DNA from: Nitrospinota bacterium | GTDB lineage: Bacteria > Nitrospinota_A > UBA7883 > JACRLM01 | Reading direction: 5' to 3' | DNA: 7,982 bases | Assembly: GCA_015231995.1 (NCBI GenBank) | Contig: JADGAO010000159.1 | Coordinates: 1 to 7,982, forward strand | In this document: positions 1 to 5,894 of the stretch, piece by piece | How positions within the stretch are numbered: position 1 is the first letter of the stretch | How the letters are laid out: the number at the start of each line of letters is the position of its first letter | The notes under the pieces: generated by a model | Seen by the model: only the letters and a program-made list of their open reading frames with translations | Told to the model about the DNA's origin: nothing | The model's database searches: none | Made by a program: the position numbers and the translations under genes

Positions 1-1
1 A

Positions 2-1507
2 TCCATTCCCGCTCCACCACAATCGGGAAATACGCCAAGGAATGTGTCAACGCAATTGGTAGGATTAGGTTGTAATACGACATACCACTACCGGGCGGTG
101 GCTACTAACGCCGTATCAACAGATTACGGCTCCGACCGCACGTTTAAGACCGCTCCATGTTCGGCTCCGAGCGTGGCCACAATCGGGGCTACAGGCGTCT
201 CGCAGACGGGCGCTACCCTTAAAGGCGCAGTGGATCCGAAAAAGGCCGCTACTACTGTGACGTTCCAGTACACGGATCACGCCACGTACACAGTGGACAC
301 ATATGGCTACACCGCTTCGGCTGGGATAATCAACGGGACGGCGCGGGCCGTATCCGCCGTATTGACGGGGTTGAGTCCCTGCACTATGTATCATTTCAGG
401 GTAACGGCGGAAAACGCCAATAACGTAGGTACGCCAACGGAGGGAGTTGACCGCACGTTCACTACGCTGTGCGCCGATTCTGGCGCGGCGGCGAAACCTG
501 TGGCGTCGGATTTTGGCGGCGACGGCAAGTCCGACATACTCCTGCGCGACTCTGCTACCGGCCAGACGGCGGCGTGGATGATGAACGGAGCGACCGTGAC
601 GTCAAACCTCGCCACCAGCATGAACGCCGGGGCTTACACCTCGACGAGCGGCTGGCAGGCGCAGGGTATCGGCGACTTTGACGGCGACAGGAGAAGCGAC
701 GTGTTGTGGCGCGATGCGGCTACCGGCCAGTTGGCCGTGTGGACGATGAACGGGGCTACCGCTACCGGCGCTATGGTGAGCGCGAACCCCGGAGCCTACA
801 CATCCAGCGCTGGTTGGCAGGTTCAGGGGCTTGGCGACTTCAACGCGGACGGCAAGTCGGACATCCTGTTCCGTCATGCCGTTAGCGGCGAGATGTCCGT
901 ATGGTTCATGAATGGGGCTGTCAAAACTGGTGGCGGCAGGATCGGCTCCACGCTTGGCGCCTACACCGCCACGACCGGCTGGCAGGTTCATTCCGTTGGC
1001 GACTTCAACGGCGATGGCAAATCCGACATCCTCTGGAGACACGCTGGAACCGGGCAGACGGCGATCTGGTTCATGGATGGCGTCACTAAGGTTGGCGGTG
1101 GGAACACAACCACCCAGGCTGGCGCGTACACTTCCACGACCGGCTGGCAGGTTCAGGGTTCTGGCGACTTCAATGGCGACGGCAAGTCGGACATCCTGTT
1201 GCGGAACGCCGAAACAGGGCGCATGGCGACATGGATGATGAACGGCAGGACGGTGGTTTCCAGCGGTTACACCAGCGTGGACGCCGGGCCGTACACGGCA
1301 TCGTCCGGGTTGCAGGTATCTGCTATCGGCGACTATAACGGCGACGGCAAGTCGGACATACTCCTGCGCGACGCCTCAACCGGGCAGACGCTGGTATGGA
1401 CGATGAGCGGATCGCAGGTGACCGCAAGCTCGGCCACCGATGTAAGCCCCGGGGCGTACACGTCGGAGACCGGCTGGAACGTCATCAGCGAGGAGTCCGT
1501 AAGGTAA
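2..1507 (+). CDS. Fn3-like / FG-GAP (VCBS) repeat surface protein, 5'-truncated
   Basis: The reading frame is open to the window's left edge, so this is the C-terminal part of a longer protein. A GTG at 44 is in frame but falls inside an Fn3-like domain and is unlikely to be the start. Counting residues from that GTG, about 1-39 is the end of one Fn3-like domain and about 41-143 a complete one, with typical GL-x-TTYHYR and GLSP-TMYHFRV strands. Residues 156-484 are six FG-GAP/VCBS-type units, each opening with a DFNGDGKSD-like calcium-binding loop and continuing ILLRDA-TGQ-A-W-MNG and GAYTS-TGWQV. In both Fn3 domains a cysteine sits where glycine is usual before the TxYH strand (C10, C113), and a second closes the domain (C39, C143), which suggests disulfides and an extracytoplasmic location. 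It ends in TAA, followed by a strong terminator. Family knowledge: such proteins are secreted or surface adhesin/integrin-like. The exact partner is unknown, and any signal peptide or anchor lies outside the window. Confidence 0.85.
   Translation, partial: SIPAPPQSGNTPRNVSTQLVGLGCNTTYHYRAVATNAVSTDYGSDRTFKTAPCSAPSVATIGATGVSQTGATLKGAVDPKKAATTVTFQYTDHATYTVDTYGYTASAGIINGTARAVSAVLTGLSPCTMYHFRVTAENANNVGTPTEGVDRTFTTLCADSGAAAKPVASDFGGDGKSDILLRDSATGQTAAWMMNGATVTSNLATSMNAGAYTSTSGWQAQGIGDFDGDRRSDVLWRDAATGQLAVWTMNGATATGAMVSANPGAYTSSAGWQVQGLGDFNADGKSDILFRHAVSGEMSVWFMNGAVKTGGGRIGSTLGAYTATTGWQVHSVGDFNGDGKSDILWRHAGTGQTAIWFMDGVTKVGGGNTTTQAGAYTSTTGWQVQGSGDFNGDGKSDILLRNAETGRMATWMMNGRTVVSSGYTSVDAGPYTASSGLQVSAIGDYNGDGKSDILLRDASTGQTLVWTMSGSQVTASSATDVSPGAYTSETGWNVISEESVR
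509..1495 (+). repeat. Six tandem 165-bp (55-aa) FG-GAP coding repeats
   Basis: The first Asp of each calcium-loop motif falls at 509, 674, 836, 1001, 1166 and 1331. The spacing is 165, 162, 165, 165 and 165 bases, so the unit is 55 codons, with one 54-codon copy. Shared DNA blocks include GGCTGGCAGGTTCA, GACGGCAAGTC and GGCGACTTCAA. Copy 1 has DFGGDGKSD, with Gly at the third ligand position. Copy 2 has DFDGDRRSD. Copy 3 has DFNADGKSD. Copies 4 and 5 have DFNGDGKSD. Copy 6 has DYNGDGKSD. The near-constant period suggests growth by in-frame duplication of one module, as in a beta-propeller or beta-rod. Confidence 0.9.
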
Positions 1508-1532
1508 GCGGCTAGCTACTAAGCTTCTCACA

Positions 1533-1568
1533 GGGTGGCGGGGAGACGATCCCCGCCACCCTTTTTTT
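1533..1568 (+). terminator. Rho-independent terminator of the FG-GAP gene
   Basis: A perfect 12-bp stem (GGGTGGCGGGGA at 1533-1544 pairing with 1550-1561), a 5-base loop and seven T's (1562-1568) begin 25 bases after the TAA. The T tract lies only on the plus-strand side, so it serves the rightward gene and not the convergent one. Confidence 0.93.
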
Positions 1569-1603
1569 GTAGGGGCGACCGTCATTTGTCATTCTGAGCG
1601 TAA

Positions 1604-1702
1604 TGTCATTCTGAGCGAAGCGTAGCGAAGTGAAGAATCTATCAAAAAGAACATTCTATTATACTTTGATCCTTCGGTCGCCGAGGCTCCCTCAGGATGA
1701 CA
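1604..1702. repeat. Palindromic TCATTCTGAG repeat, copy 1
   Basis: It begins TGTCATTCTGAG (1604-1615) and ends CTCAGGATGACA (1691-1702), an 11/12 terminal inverted repeat. The inside holds GAAGAATCTATC and TTTGATCCTTCGGTCG, which pair only partly. It resembles the non-coding, MITE-like palindromes scattered through intergenic DNA of many environmental bacteria. A solo 5' fragment (TGTCATTCTGAGCG, 1587-1600) lies just before it. Confidence 0.75.
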
Positions 1703-1708
1703 AGCATG

Positions 1709-1795
1709 TGTCATTCTGAGCAACGCGAAGAATCTATCAAAAAAGATATTCTGTTTTACTTTGATCCTTCGGTCGAAGACTCCCTCAGGATGACA
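1709..1795. repeat. Palindromic TCATTCTGAG repeat, copy 2
   Basis: This is a second copy in the same orientation, 6 bases after copy 1, with the same ends (TGTCATTCTGAG at 1709-1720, CTCAGGATGACA at 1784-1795) and the same core (GAAGAATCTATCAAAAA, TTTGATCCTTCGGTCG). It is about 12 bases shorter, with the differences near each end. A diverged fragment of the same family (TGTCGTTCTGAACGAAGCG, 1803-1821) follows and runs to within 10 bases of the inhibitor gene's stop codon. Confidence 0.75.
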
Positions 1796-1829
1796 AAAAC
1801 ATTGTCGTTCTGAACGAAGCGTTGCTCCT

Positions 1830-2234
1830 CTACTTCACGACGACTTTGACTTCGTGCGTTTTGGCGGGGGTGGAGCCGGTTTCCCACGAACGGATGTATT
1901 CCATGCGAATGATTGTCTCTCCTTTGCCGACAGGCGTGAATGTCCAGATTTCCTTTCCGCCGGCGCCTACAATCTTATGGTCAGATTGAGGGTCTTGGTA
2001 CGCGGAGCTTTCCAGTTTGATAACCGTCTCATCCAGCGGGGACGAAAGCCTCCATTGGTAACCGGTTGTGGCGTTCGAATCGAGCGATATGGAGAACGGC
2101 TCTCCAACTTTGGCGGTTATCAGGTTCGCCGTTTCGTCGTATGCGGCGGACGCTCCCGACACCTCTCCCGAACAGGACGCAAGCAGGATGAACGAGGCGA
2201 TAACCAGTTTGACGCTTTTTTGTAATGTGAACAT
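1830..2234 (-). CDS. Chagasin-family (I42) cysteine peptidase inhibitor, lipoprotein
   Basis: A 134-residue protein with all three chagasin loop signatures in order: NATTGYQW at 54-61 (family NPTTG), GAGG at 90-93 (family GxGG) and RSW at 115-117 (family RPW). In known members these loops block the active-site cleft of papain-like cysteine peptidases. The N-terminus is basic and hydrophobic and ends in the lipobox L-A-S-C with Cys21, so the mature protein is probably a lipid-anchored envelope protein. Pro-to-Ala in the first loop and Pro-to-Ser in the third are conservative departures. The ATG is preceded by AGGAAA at a workable distance. The gene lies 80 bases downstream of tRNA-Gln on the same strand and converges on the FG-GAP gene. 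No clear promoter of its own is seen. The fold assignment is secure; the target peptidase is unknown. Confidence 0.9.
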   Translation of the reverse strand: MFTLQKSVKLVIASFILLASCSGEVSGASAAYDETANLITAKVGEPFSISLDSNATTGYQWRLSSPLDETVIKLESSAYQDPQSDHKIVGAGGKEIWTFTPVGKGETIIRMEYIRSWETGSTPAKTHEVKVVVK

Positions 2235-2314
2235 CCGGGGGTTTCCTATCTTTAGAATTTTCCAATCCGTTTTCGGAGCGGCAAGCGGAACGCCATAAGG
2301 CTGGCTGGTTAAAA

Positions 2315-2388
2315 TGGCTGGCCCCCGAGGAGTCGAACCTCGACGTATAGATCCAGAATCTACTGTCCTACCATTAGACGAGGGGCCA
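2315..2388 (-). tRNA. tRNA-Gln(CTG)
   Basis: The minus strand folds as a complete cloverleaf. The acceptor is TGGCCCC with GGGGCCA, discriminator G, and CCA encoded at 2315-2317. The anticodon stem GTAGA/TCTAT encloses the loop TTCTGGA with anticodon CTG (2354-2356). The T arm is CGAGG-TTCGACT-CCTCG. It reads glutamine CAG codons. A promoter lies immediately upstream. Confidence 0.97.
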
Positions 2389-2399
2389 AGCGAAAGAAG

Positions 2400-2428
2400 A
2401 TTATAACCAAGCCGTCACAGAGAATCAA
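2400..2428 (-). promoter_or_regulatory. Sigma-70-type promoter of tRNA-Gln
   Basis: On the minus strand: TTGATT (2428-2423), a 17-base spacer, then a perfect TATAAT (2405-2400). The tRNA 5' end is at 2388, leaving a very short leader. The -35 box lies within the last codons of the radical SAM gene (stop at 2415-2417). Confidence 0.8.
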
Positions 2429-4199
2429 CAGGCGCCGCGATAATTTCGCCTTCACGGTTGAGGTAAACGATTTTCCGCGCGCCGGACATTTTGGCGATCC
2501 TGGCGGCGTTGCCGTAACCTCGCGGGTAAAGCGTGGCCGTCGGGATGATCCACAAATCGGCGTTGACGCTTGCCAGCGCGGCTTTGTTCGGCTCGCTCAA
2601 CGTGTCCCAGCTCAAAAATCCCTCGTCTTTCACAGGCACATGGATCAGGCCGGGATGTTTGTCCGAATAATCGCCGATGAAACCTTCGTGGCACAGGAAT
2701 GCGATCTGCGGACTCCACTCCGATTTCACCGCGTCCAACGCCATGTCCAGATGCCAGGCCCTGCTTGTCCGCGTGACCACGACCCGTTCAGGCCTAAAAC
2801 CGAGTTTTTTCACGCTCCGTTCCCAGTTGGACGAAAAATCCACCCGGTCGCGCTCCGAGCGCGCCTCGTCATAAGCCGCCAAAGCCGCTTTGCGAGCTGA
2901 TTTTATCTCCTCCGCCGGGTATCCGGGTAGCGAGACGACGGCCTCCTCCCCGCCGTCGAACTTGCTGAAATCCGCATGTCCGTTGATGACGCCCTCTTTT
3001 ACCGCCCAGTCGTAGAAGGGCGCGCCGGGTTGCGGAGTGCAGATAGAAACCTGGCAATCGTGTAGCAGGCCGCTTCGGATCAGGTCCGACATCAGCTTTA
3101 TAGTCTTGCGGTCGCTTTCCGCCGTGGAGCCTGTGCCGCCAAGCGTGAATGTTCCATACACTTTTAGTCCCACCTTTTTCGCGGTCTCAAGAAACCATCG
3201 CAGTTTCTCTGGCCGATGCTTGCCTTTCAGGTTCATCGCCTCGGCGACGTGATCGTCCGCCGTTTCAATGCCCACGCGGACTTTGTAATATCCCGCCTGT
3301 TTCATCAGCGTGATGGCTTCTTCGTCGAATGGCGCGTACGCCAGCATTGCCTCCAGCTTCATATTGTTGAGTCCGGCGGCGATGATGGCCCTGCAAAGCT
3401 CTTTCGTGTATTTGATGTTGGCGTTGTGTATCTCGTCGTCGAAGAAAAACCCTTCCAGTTCGGGGTATTTGTTGGCGAGCGCGGCCATTTCCGCCACAAC
3501 CGATTCCACCGGGCGGGAACGCCACATCGGGCTACGATAATAAGTGTGCCTCGCCACACAGTAGGCGCAGGAGTATGGGCAACCACGGCTGGCGTAAATC
3601 TGTATCTGCGTGTATTCGCAGATCGGGTCGGCCTTTTTCGCGTAAGCAAGACGGCTTACGTCGTCGTCTTCGGGAAAAGGGAGTTCACCCACCTCGACCA
3701 ATTCGCGCGGATCTGTTTCCAGAACGCCCCGCGCCTCCGCCCCGTCGCGGAAAAAATCTCTCAAAGCCTTCAGATATTCACCTTTGACGACCACATCGGC
3801 GAATGTCAAAGCCTGCTCTGGAAAGGCCGAAACGTGCTGGCCTGTCATCACGATCTTCGCGCCCGTGGTCTCTTTTACGCGCCTTGCTATCCATTCGTCG
3901 TCGTCGAAAGTCCTGCTGGAATCTTCTATAACCAGCCAGTCCGGTTTTTCGGAGATTATCAATTCCGCGTAACGCTCCCGGTCAAGCCGTTTTAAACATG
4001 CGTCAACAAGCTTGACCGAATGCGGCGTGTCCCTCTTGAGAAGAGACGAAAGATAACCCAGGTCTTTGGGGTAGTAAGTGAATGCGTCTTCGTGCCCTAA
4101 TGAGGACGTCGTCCATCTGCTGGGGTAGGGGATGACGCTCCAGCCGGCGTTGTCTATCCCCACTGTGTTGGCGAGAACTATTTTCATAAAACCAGCCAT
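2415..4199 (-). CDS. B12-binding-like radical SAM protein with C-terminal extension
   Basis: A 594-residue protein. Residues ~5-160 look like the cobalamin-binding-type Rossmann domain that precedes many radical SAM enzymes (MKIVLANTVG start, IVMTGQHVSAFPEQAL as in GGPHxSxxPEE). A canonical radical SAM core follows, with C207-x3-C211-x2-C214 (RGCPYSCAYC) to bind the 4Fe-4S cluster, FFFDDEI at 251-257, a GIET motif at 310-313 and TFTLGGTG at 350-357. From ~468 a separate alpha/beta-looking region (RVVVTRTSR, DLWIIPTATLYP, RKIVYLNREGEI) is not part of the core and was not recognised; its first strand resembles GT-B-like N-termini only loosely. The substrate is unknown; relatives act in methylation or rearrangement of lipids, sugars and cofactors. 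Met1 at 4199 has only a weak GAAAG upstream; Met5 (4187) is an equally good start and fits the family better. It lies 105 bases after the glycosyltransferase gene, same strand. Confidence 0.85.
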   Translation of the reverse strand: MAGFMKIVLANTVGIDNAGWSVIPYPSRWTTSSLGHEDAFTYYPKDLGYLSSLLKRDTPHSVKLVDACLKRLDRERYAELIISEKPDWLVIEDSSRTFDDDEWIARRVKETTGAKIVMTGQHVSAFPEQALTFADVVVKGEYLKALRDFFRDGAEARGVLETDPRELVEVGELPFPEDDDVSRLAYAKKADPICEYTQIQIYASRGCPYSCAYCVARHTYYRSPMWRSRPVESVVAEMAALANKYPELEGFFFDDEIHNANIKYTKELCRAIIAAGLNNMKLEAMLAYAPFDEEAITLMKQAGYYKVRVGIETADDHVAEAMNLKGKHRPEKLRWFLETAKKVGLKVYGTFTLGGTGSTAESDRKTIKLMSDLIRSGLLHDCQVSICTPQPGAPFYDWAVKEGVINGHADFSKFDGGEEAVVSLPGYPAEEIKSARKAALAAYDEARSERDRVDFSSNWERSVKKLGFRPERVVVTRTSRAWHLDMALDAVKSEWSPQIAFLCHEGFIGDYSDKHPGLIHVPVKDEGFLSWDTLSEPNKAALASVNADLWIIPTATLYPRGYGNAARIAKMSGARKIVYLNREGEIIAAPVDSL

Positions 4200-4205
4200 C
4201 TTTCA

Positions 4206-4295
4206 GTAGGGGCGACCCGGTGGGTCGCCCATTCTAAATCTGTTGCCTGCTTACTTTGCCGACCTTTAAAAGGGCGACCCACAGGGTCGCCCCTA
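4206..4295. repeat. Nested double-hairpin GTAGGGGCGACCC repeat
   Basis: Two hairpins face each other. GGGCGACCC-GGT-GGGTCGCCC spans 4210-4230, and GGGCGACCC-ACA-GGGTCGCCC spans 4272-4292. The outer ends also pair with each other: TAGGGGCGACCC at 4207-4218 is the exact reverse complement of 4284-4295. The 41 bases between hold no gene. It nearly fills the gap between the glycosyltransferase and radical SAM genes, and as RNA could attenuate or stabilise the message. The first 12 bases recur at 1569-1580. Confidence 0.88.
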
Positions 4296-4304
4296 TGCTC
4301 GAAA

Positions 4305-5315
4305 CTAACTTTTCGCCGAAAGTCTTTGAACCCCTTCGGCTGTTTTGCGATGCTCCGGCATTCCTGTTAAAGCCGTCTCGTACATCTTTCGCGCTTCGCC
4401 GGTATTTCCGGCGACCTCATAAATCGCGCCCAGATGGAAACAGGCGGTGAAATAAAGCCTTCTTGCATCCTTATCGGAGATTCCGGCGGTTTGAATAACC
4501 TGTTTGAACGACTCCGCCGCCCCTTCCGCGTCGCCCATGTTCATCAGGCACAGAGCCTTGTGATAAAAAGCTCTCACGCTCTCTGATCCAGAGGCTATGA
4601 CGGACTCAAACAGCCGGACCGCTTCGCCGTATCGTTCCATCCTGTATAGATGGATGCCTTCGCTTAAAAGCGCCGTGCCGGAAGCCGGGTCGCTCTCCGA
4701 TCTTCCTGATGGCTCCAGATAGTGGACTGCGGACGGTTTTTCGAAGAATTTTATCGTATATCCGGCGTCCCACACACGGTGGCAGAACTCCACGTCGTCG
4801 CGCTGGTGGTTGAGAAGATTTTCGTTGAAACGGACTTTCTCGAACACATGCCTGCTGATAATCATCAGGCAACCGCTGATGTAAACATCCTGCCCGGTGT
4901 GGTCGTATGGGATCATCAGCGTCGGCGAGAGCGGGTCGGTTCTGCTGGCGACGTTCCAGTCGTACCATCTTTTTCCGTTCGGGAGCGTTACCCGGTGGCT
5001 GGCGACATCGAAACCAGAATCCAGATAATCGCGCATATCCCGATACCATGTTTGGGAAAGCTCGATGTCGTCGTCGAGCAGAATGGCCGGATCGCCTTTG
5101 GCGGCGTCAAGGCCGATGTTTCGCATCTGGCAGATGGCCGCAGTCCTGGCAAGTTCGGGCTTTTCGATGTAAACGCAGTCTGGCGGCGCCGCGCCAGTCA
5201 ATTCGCCCACCACGATCATTTCGTATGCCGGGATGGACTGCGCTTTGACGCTGTCAAACAGCCTTGCTATGGCCGTCGGCCTTTGACCGCCGCTTATAAC
5301 GATGAAGGATATCAA
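4305..5315 (-). CDS. Family-2 glycosyltransferase with C-terminal TPR repeats
   Basis: A 336-residue protein. Residues ~1-200 are a GT-A glycosyltransferase of family 2: ISFIVISGGQRP start strand, an ILLDDDIEL nucleotide-sugar/metal site (DDD at 81-83), YISGCLMIISR at 145-155 and the acidic DDVEFCHRVWDAGY at 173-186 typical of the catalytic-base region. Residues ~213-322 form about three TPR units (LLSEGIHLYRMERYGEAVRL; AFYHKALCLMNMGDAEGA; ACFHLGAIYEVAGNTGEA), a protein-binding solenoid. No membrane segment is seen, so it is probably cytoplasmic. The start is TTG at 5315 with GGAG 8 bases upstream; a nearby ATG at 5329 is out of frame and stops after five codons. The radical SAM gene follows on the same strand, and flagellin lies upstream on the same strand. 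Inference: surface-glycan or flagellin glycosylation; the sugar is unknown. Confidence 0.87.
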   Translation of the reverse strand: MISFIVISGGQRPTAIARLFDSVKAQSIPAYEMIVVGELTGAAPPDCVYIEKPELARTAAICQMRNIGLDAAKGDPAILLDDDIELSQTWYRDMRDYLDSGFDVASHRVTLPNGKRWYDWNVASRTDPLSPTLMIPYDHTGQDVYISGCLMIISRHVFEKVRFNENLLNHQRDDVEFCHRVWDAGYTIKFFEKPSAVHYLEPSGRSESDPASGTALLSEGIHLYRMERYGEAVRLFESVIASGSESVRAFYHKALCLMNMGDAEGAAESFKQVIQTAGISDKDARRLYFTACFHLGAIYEVAGNTGEARKMYETALTGMPEHRKTAEGVQRLSAKS

Positions 5316-5387
5316 TCCGGGAACTCCATCAAACCTTAAAACCGAAATTGAAAGGTCTTTAGCTCCTGATTCTTCCGTTGTTATTCT

Positions 5388-5447
5388 AGATTCTTCACTG
5401 CGCTACGCGGAGTTTACCCTGAACTCCGTGAAGGGTTCAGAATGACA
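5388..5447 (-). repeat. TCATTCTGAG-type repeat, reversed copy
   Basis: Reverse complement of the 1604-1702 family. Positions 5388-5408 match the reverse complement of 1620-1640 at 20 of 21 bases, and the element ends TTCAGAATGACA (5436-5447). The interior differs: CTGAACTCCGTGAAGGGTTCAG (5420-5441) forms its own near-palindrome. Confidence 0.65.
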
Positions 5448-5464
5448 ACAAATGCGCCGCAATT

Positions 5465-5499
5465 TGTCATTGCGAGGAGCAAAGCGACGAAGCAATCTC
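5465..5499. repeat. GTCATTGCGAGGAGC-type dispersed repeat
   Basis: The segment starts TGTCATTGCGAGGAGC, continues AAAGCGACGAAGCAATCTC and ends at 5499. This string is a familiar dispersed intergenic repeat in several environmental bacterial lineages. It occurs once in this window. It resembles the TCATTCTGAG family in its first eight bases and in its GCGA-rich middle. Confidence 0.65.
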
Positions 5500-5586
5500 T
5501 CCGATCATGCTCATCCGCGTTCAACTTCGGAATCCGGGATAAACTCACATAAAAGATAAGGAGTTCGAGGTGAAGAACACCCCTTT

Positions 5587-5682
5587 GTCCCCCTTAGTAA
5601 GGGGGACCGCCACAACGTGGCGAGGGGGTTTAATTAAACCCCACCGGCGCGAATACGCGCCACCTCCCCTTACTAAGGGGAG
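5587..5682. repeat. String of five consecutive hairpins (CCCCTTAGTAAGGGG family)
   Basis: Five palindromes follow each other almost without gaps. They are 5587-5607 (GTCCCCCTTA / TAAGGGGGAC), 5608-5622 (CGCCAC-AAC-GTGGCG), 5625-5642 (GGGGTTTAATTAAACCCC, perfect), 5646-5661 (GGCGCG-AATA-CGCGCC) and 5664-5682 (CTCCCCTTACTAAGGGGAG). The arrangement is symmetric about the middle palindrome, and the outer two hairpins share CCCCTTA and TAAGGGG. The element is non-coding in appearance and of a type seen as dispersed repeats in related genomes. Confidence 0.85.
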
Positions 5683-5776
5683 GGAAAAGGAAGGAGCCTT
5701 CGCTTCGCCCTGCAATGTACAAGAACACCTCGAACAGCGTTTGTCGTTTCTGTTTTACCATTTGGCGACAGCCCCC

Positions 5777-5799
5777 TCAACTTCGTAATCAGGGTTAAA
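5777..5799. repeat. Diverged copy of the TCAACTTCGGAATC repeat end
   Basis: Positions 5777-5799 match 5521-5543 at 20 of 23 bases in the same orientation (TCAACTTCG-AATC-GGG-TAAA). This is a further copy of the end sequence also found at 7928-7950, with no recognisable partner end nearby. Confidence 0.5.
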
Positions 5800-5830
5800 T
5801 TCAGTCCTTGTGATTATAGACCATAAATGA

Positions 5831-5863
5831 AAAGGAGCCCGCCGTCCAATGGCGGGCTCCTTT
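5831..5863 (-). terminator. Flagellin terminator (possibly bidirectional)
   Basis: A perfect 13-bp stem, AAAGGAGCCCGCC (5831-5843) with GGCGGGCTCCTTT (5851-5863), and a 7-base loop, lies 31 bases after the flagellin stop. On the minus strand it ends in TTTT followed by CATTTAT; on the plus strand it ends in TTTTT. It separates flagellin from the genes downstream. Confidence 0.9.
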
Positions 5864-5894
5864 TTCGCCTTACGAGCTTTTGGCCCGTTCGATC

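Larger units (their letters stand above)
5341..5542. repeat. Composite repeat with inverted ends (CCGAARTTGAAA family)
   Basis: The left end (from CCGAAATTGAA, ~5342) and the right end (TTCAACTTCGG, 5520-5530) form an 11-bp inverted repeat with one mismatch. Positions 5342-5371 match 7941-7970 at 25 of 30 bases in the same orientation. Positions 5520-5542 match 7928-7950 exactly over 23 bases in the opposite orientation. The interior contains two other repeat families (5388-5447 and 5465-5499), so this is a nested or mosaic element. No transposase is present. Confidence 0.6.

Noticed and set aside
602..1042. Open frames antisense to, or frame-shifted in, the FG-GAP gene
   Set aside because: They mirror the repetitive coding sequence and have no recognisable domain.
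1581..1821. CRISPR-like array
   Set aside because: The repeated units are long palindromes placed side by side, without short uniform repeats and unique spacers.
3216..3995. 259-codon open frame on the plus strand
   Set aside because: It lies wholly antisense to the well-supported radical SAM gene, and its length follows from that gene's codon use.
5570..5788. 72-codon frame (GTG start, AAGGAG upstream) on the plus strand
   Set aside because: Nearly half of it is the five-hairpin repeat read as protein (the recurring PLSPLVRG / PPPLTKGR pattern), so a real product is unlikely; only its first codons may be the remnant of a gene.
5809..5820. TATAAT on the minus strand, with 12 bases identical to the tRNA-Ser promoter region (7730-7741)
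   Set aside because: No -35 box lies at suitable spacing, since that position falls in the flagellin terminator stem; the match may be chance.
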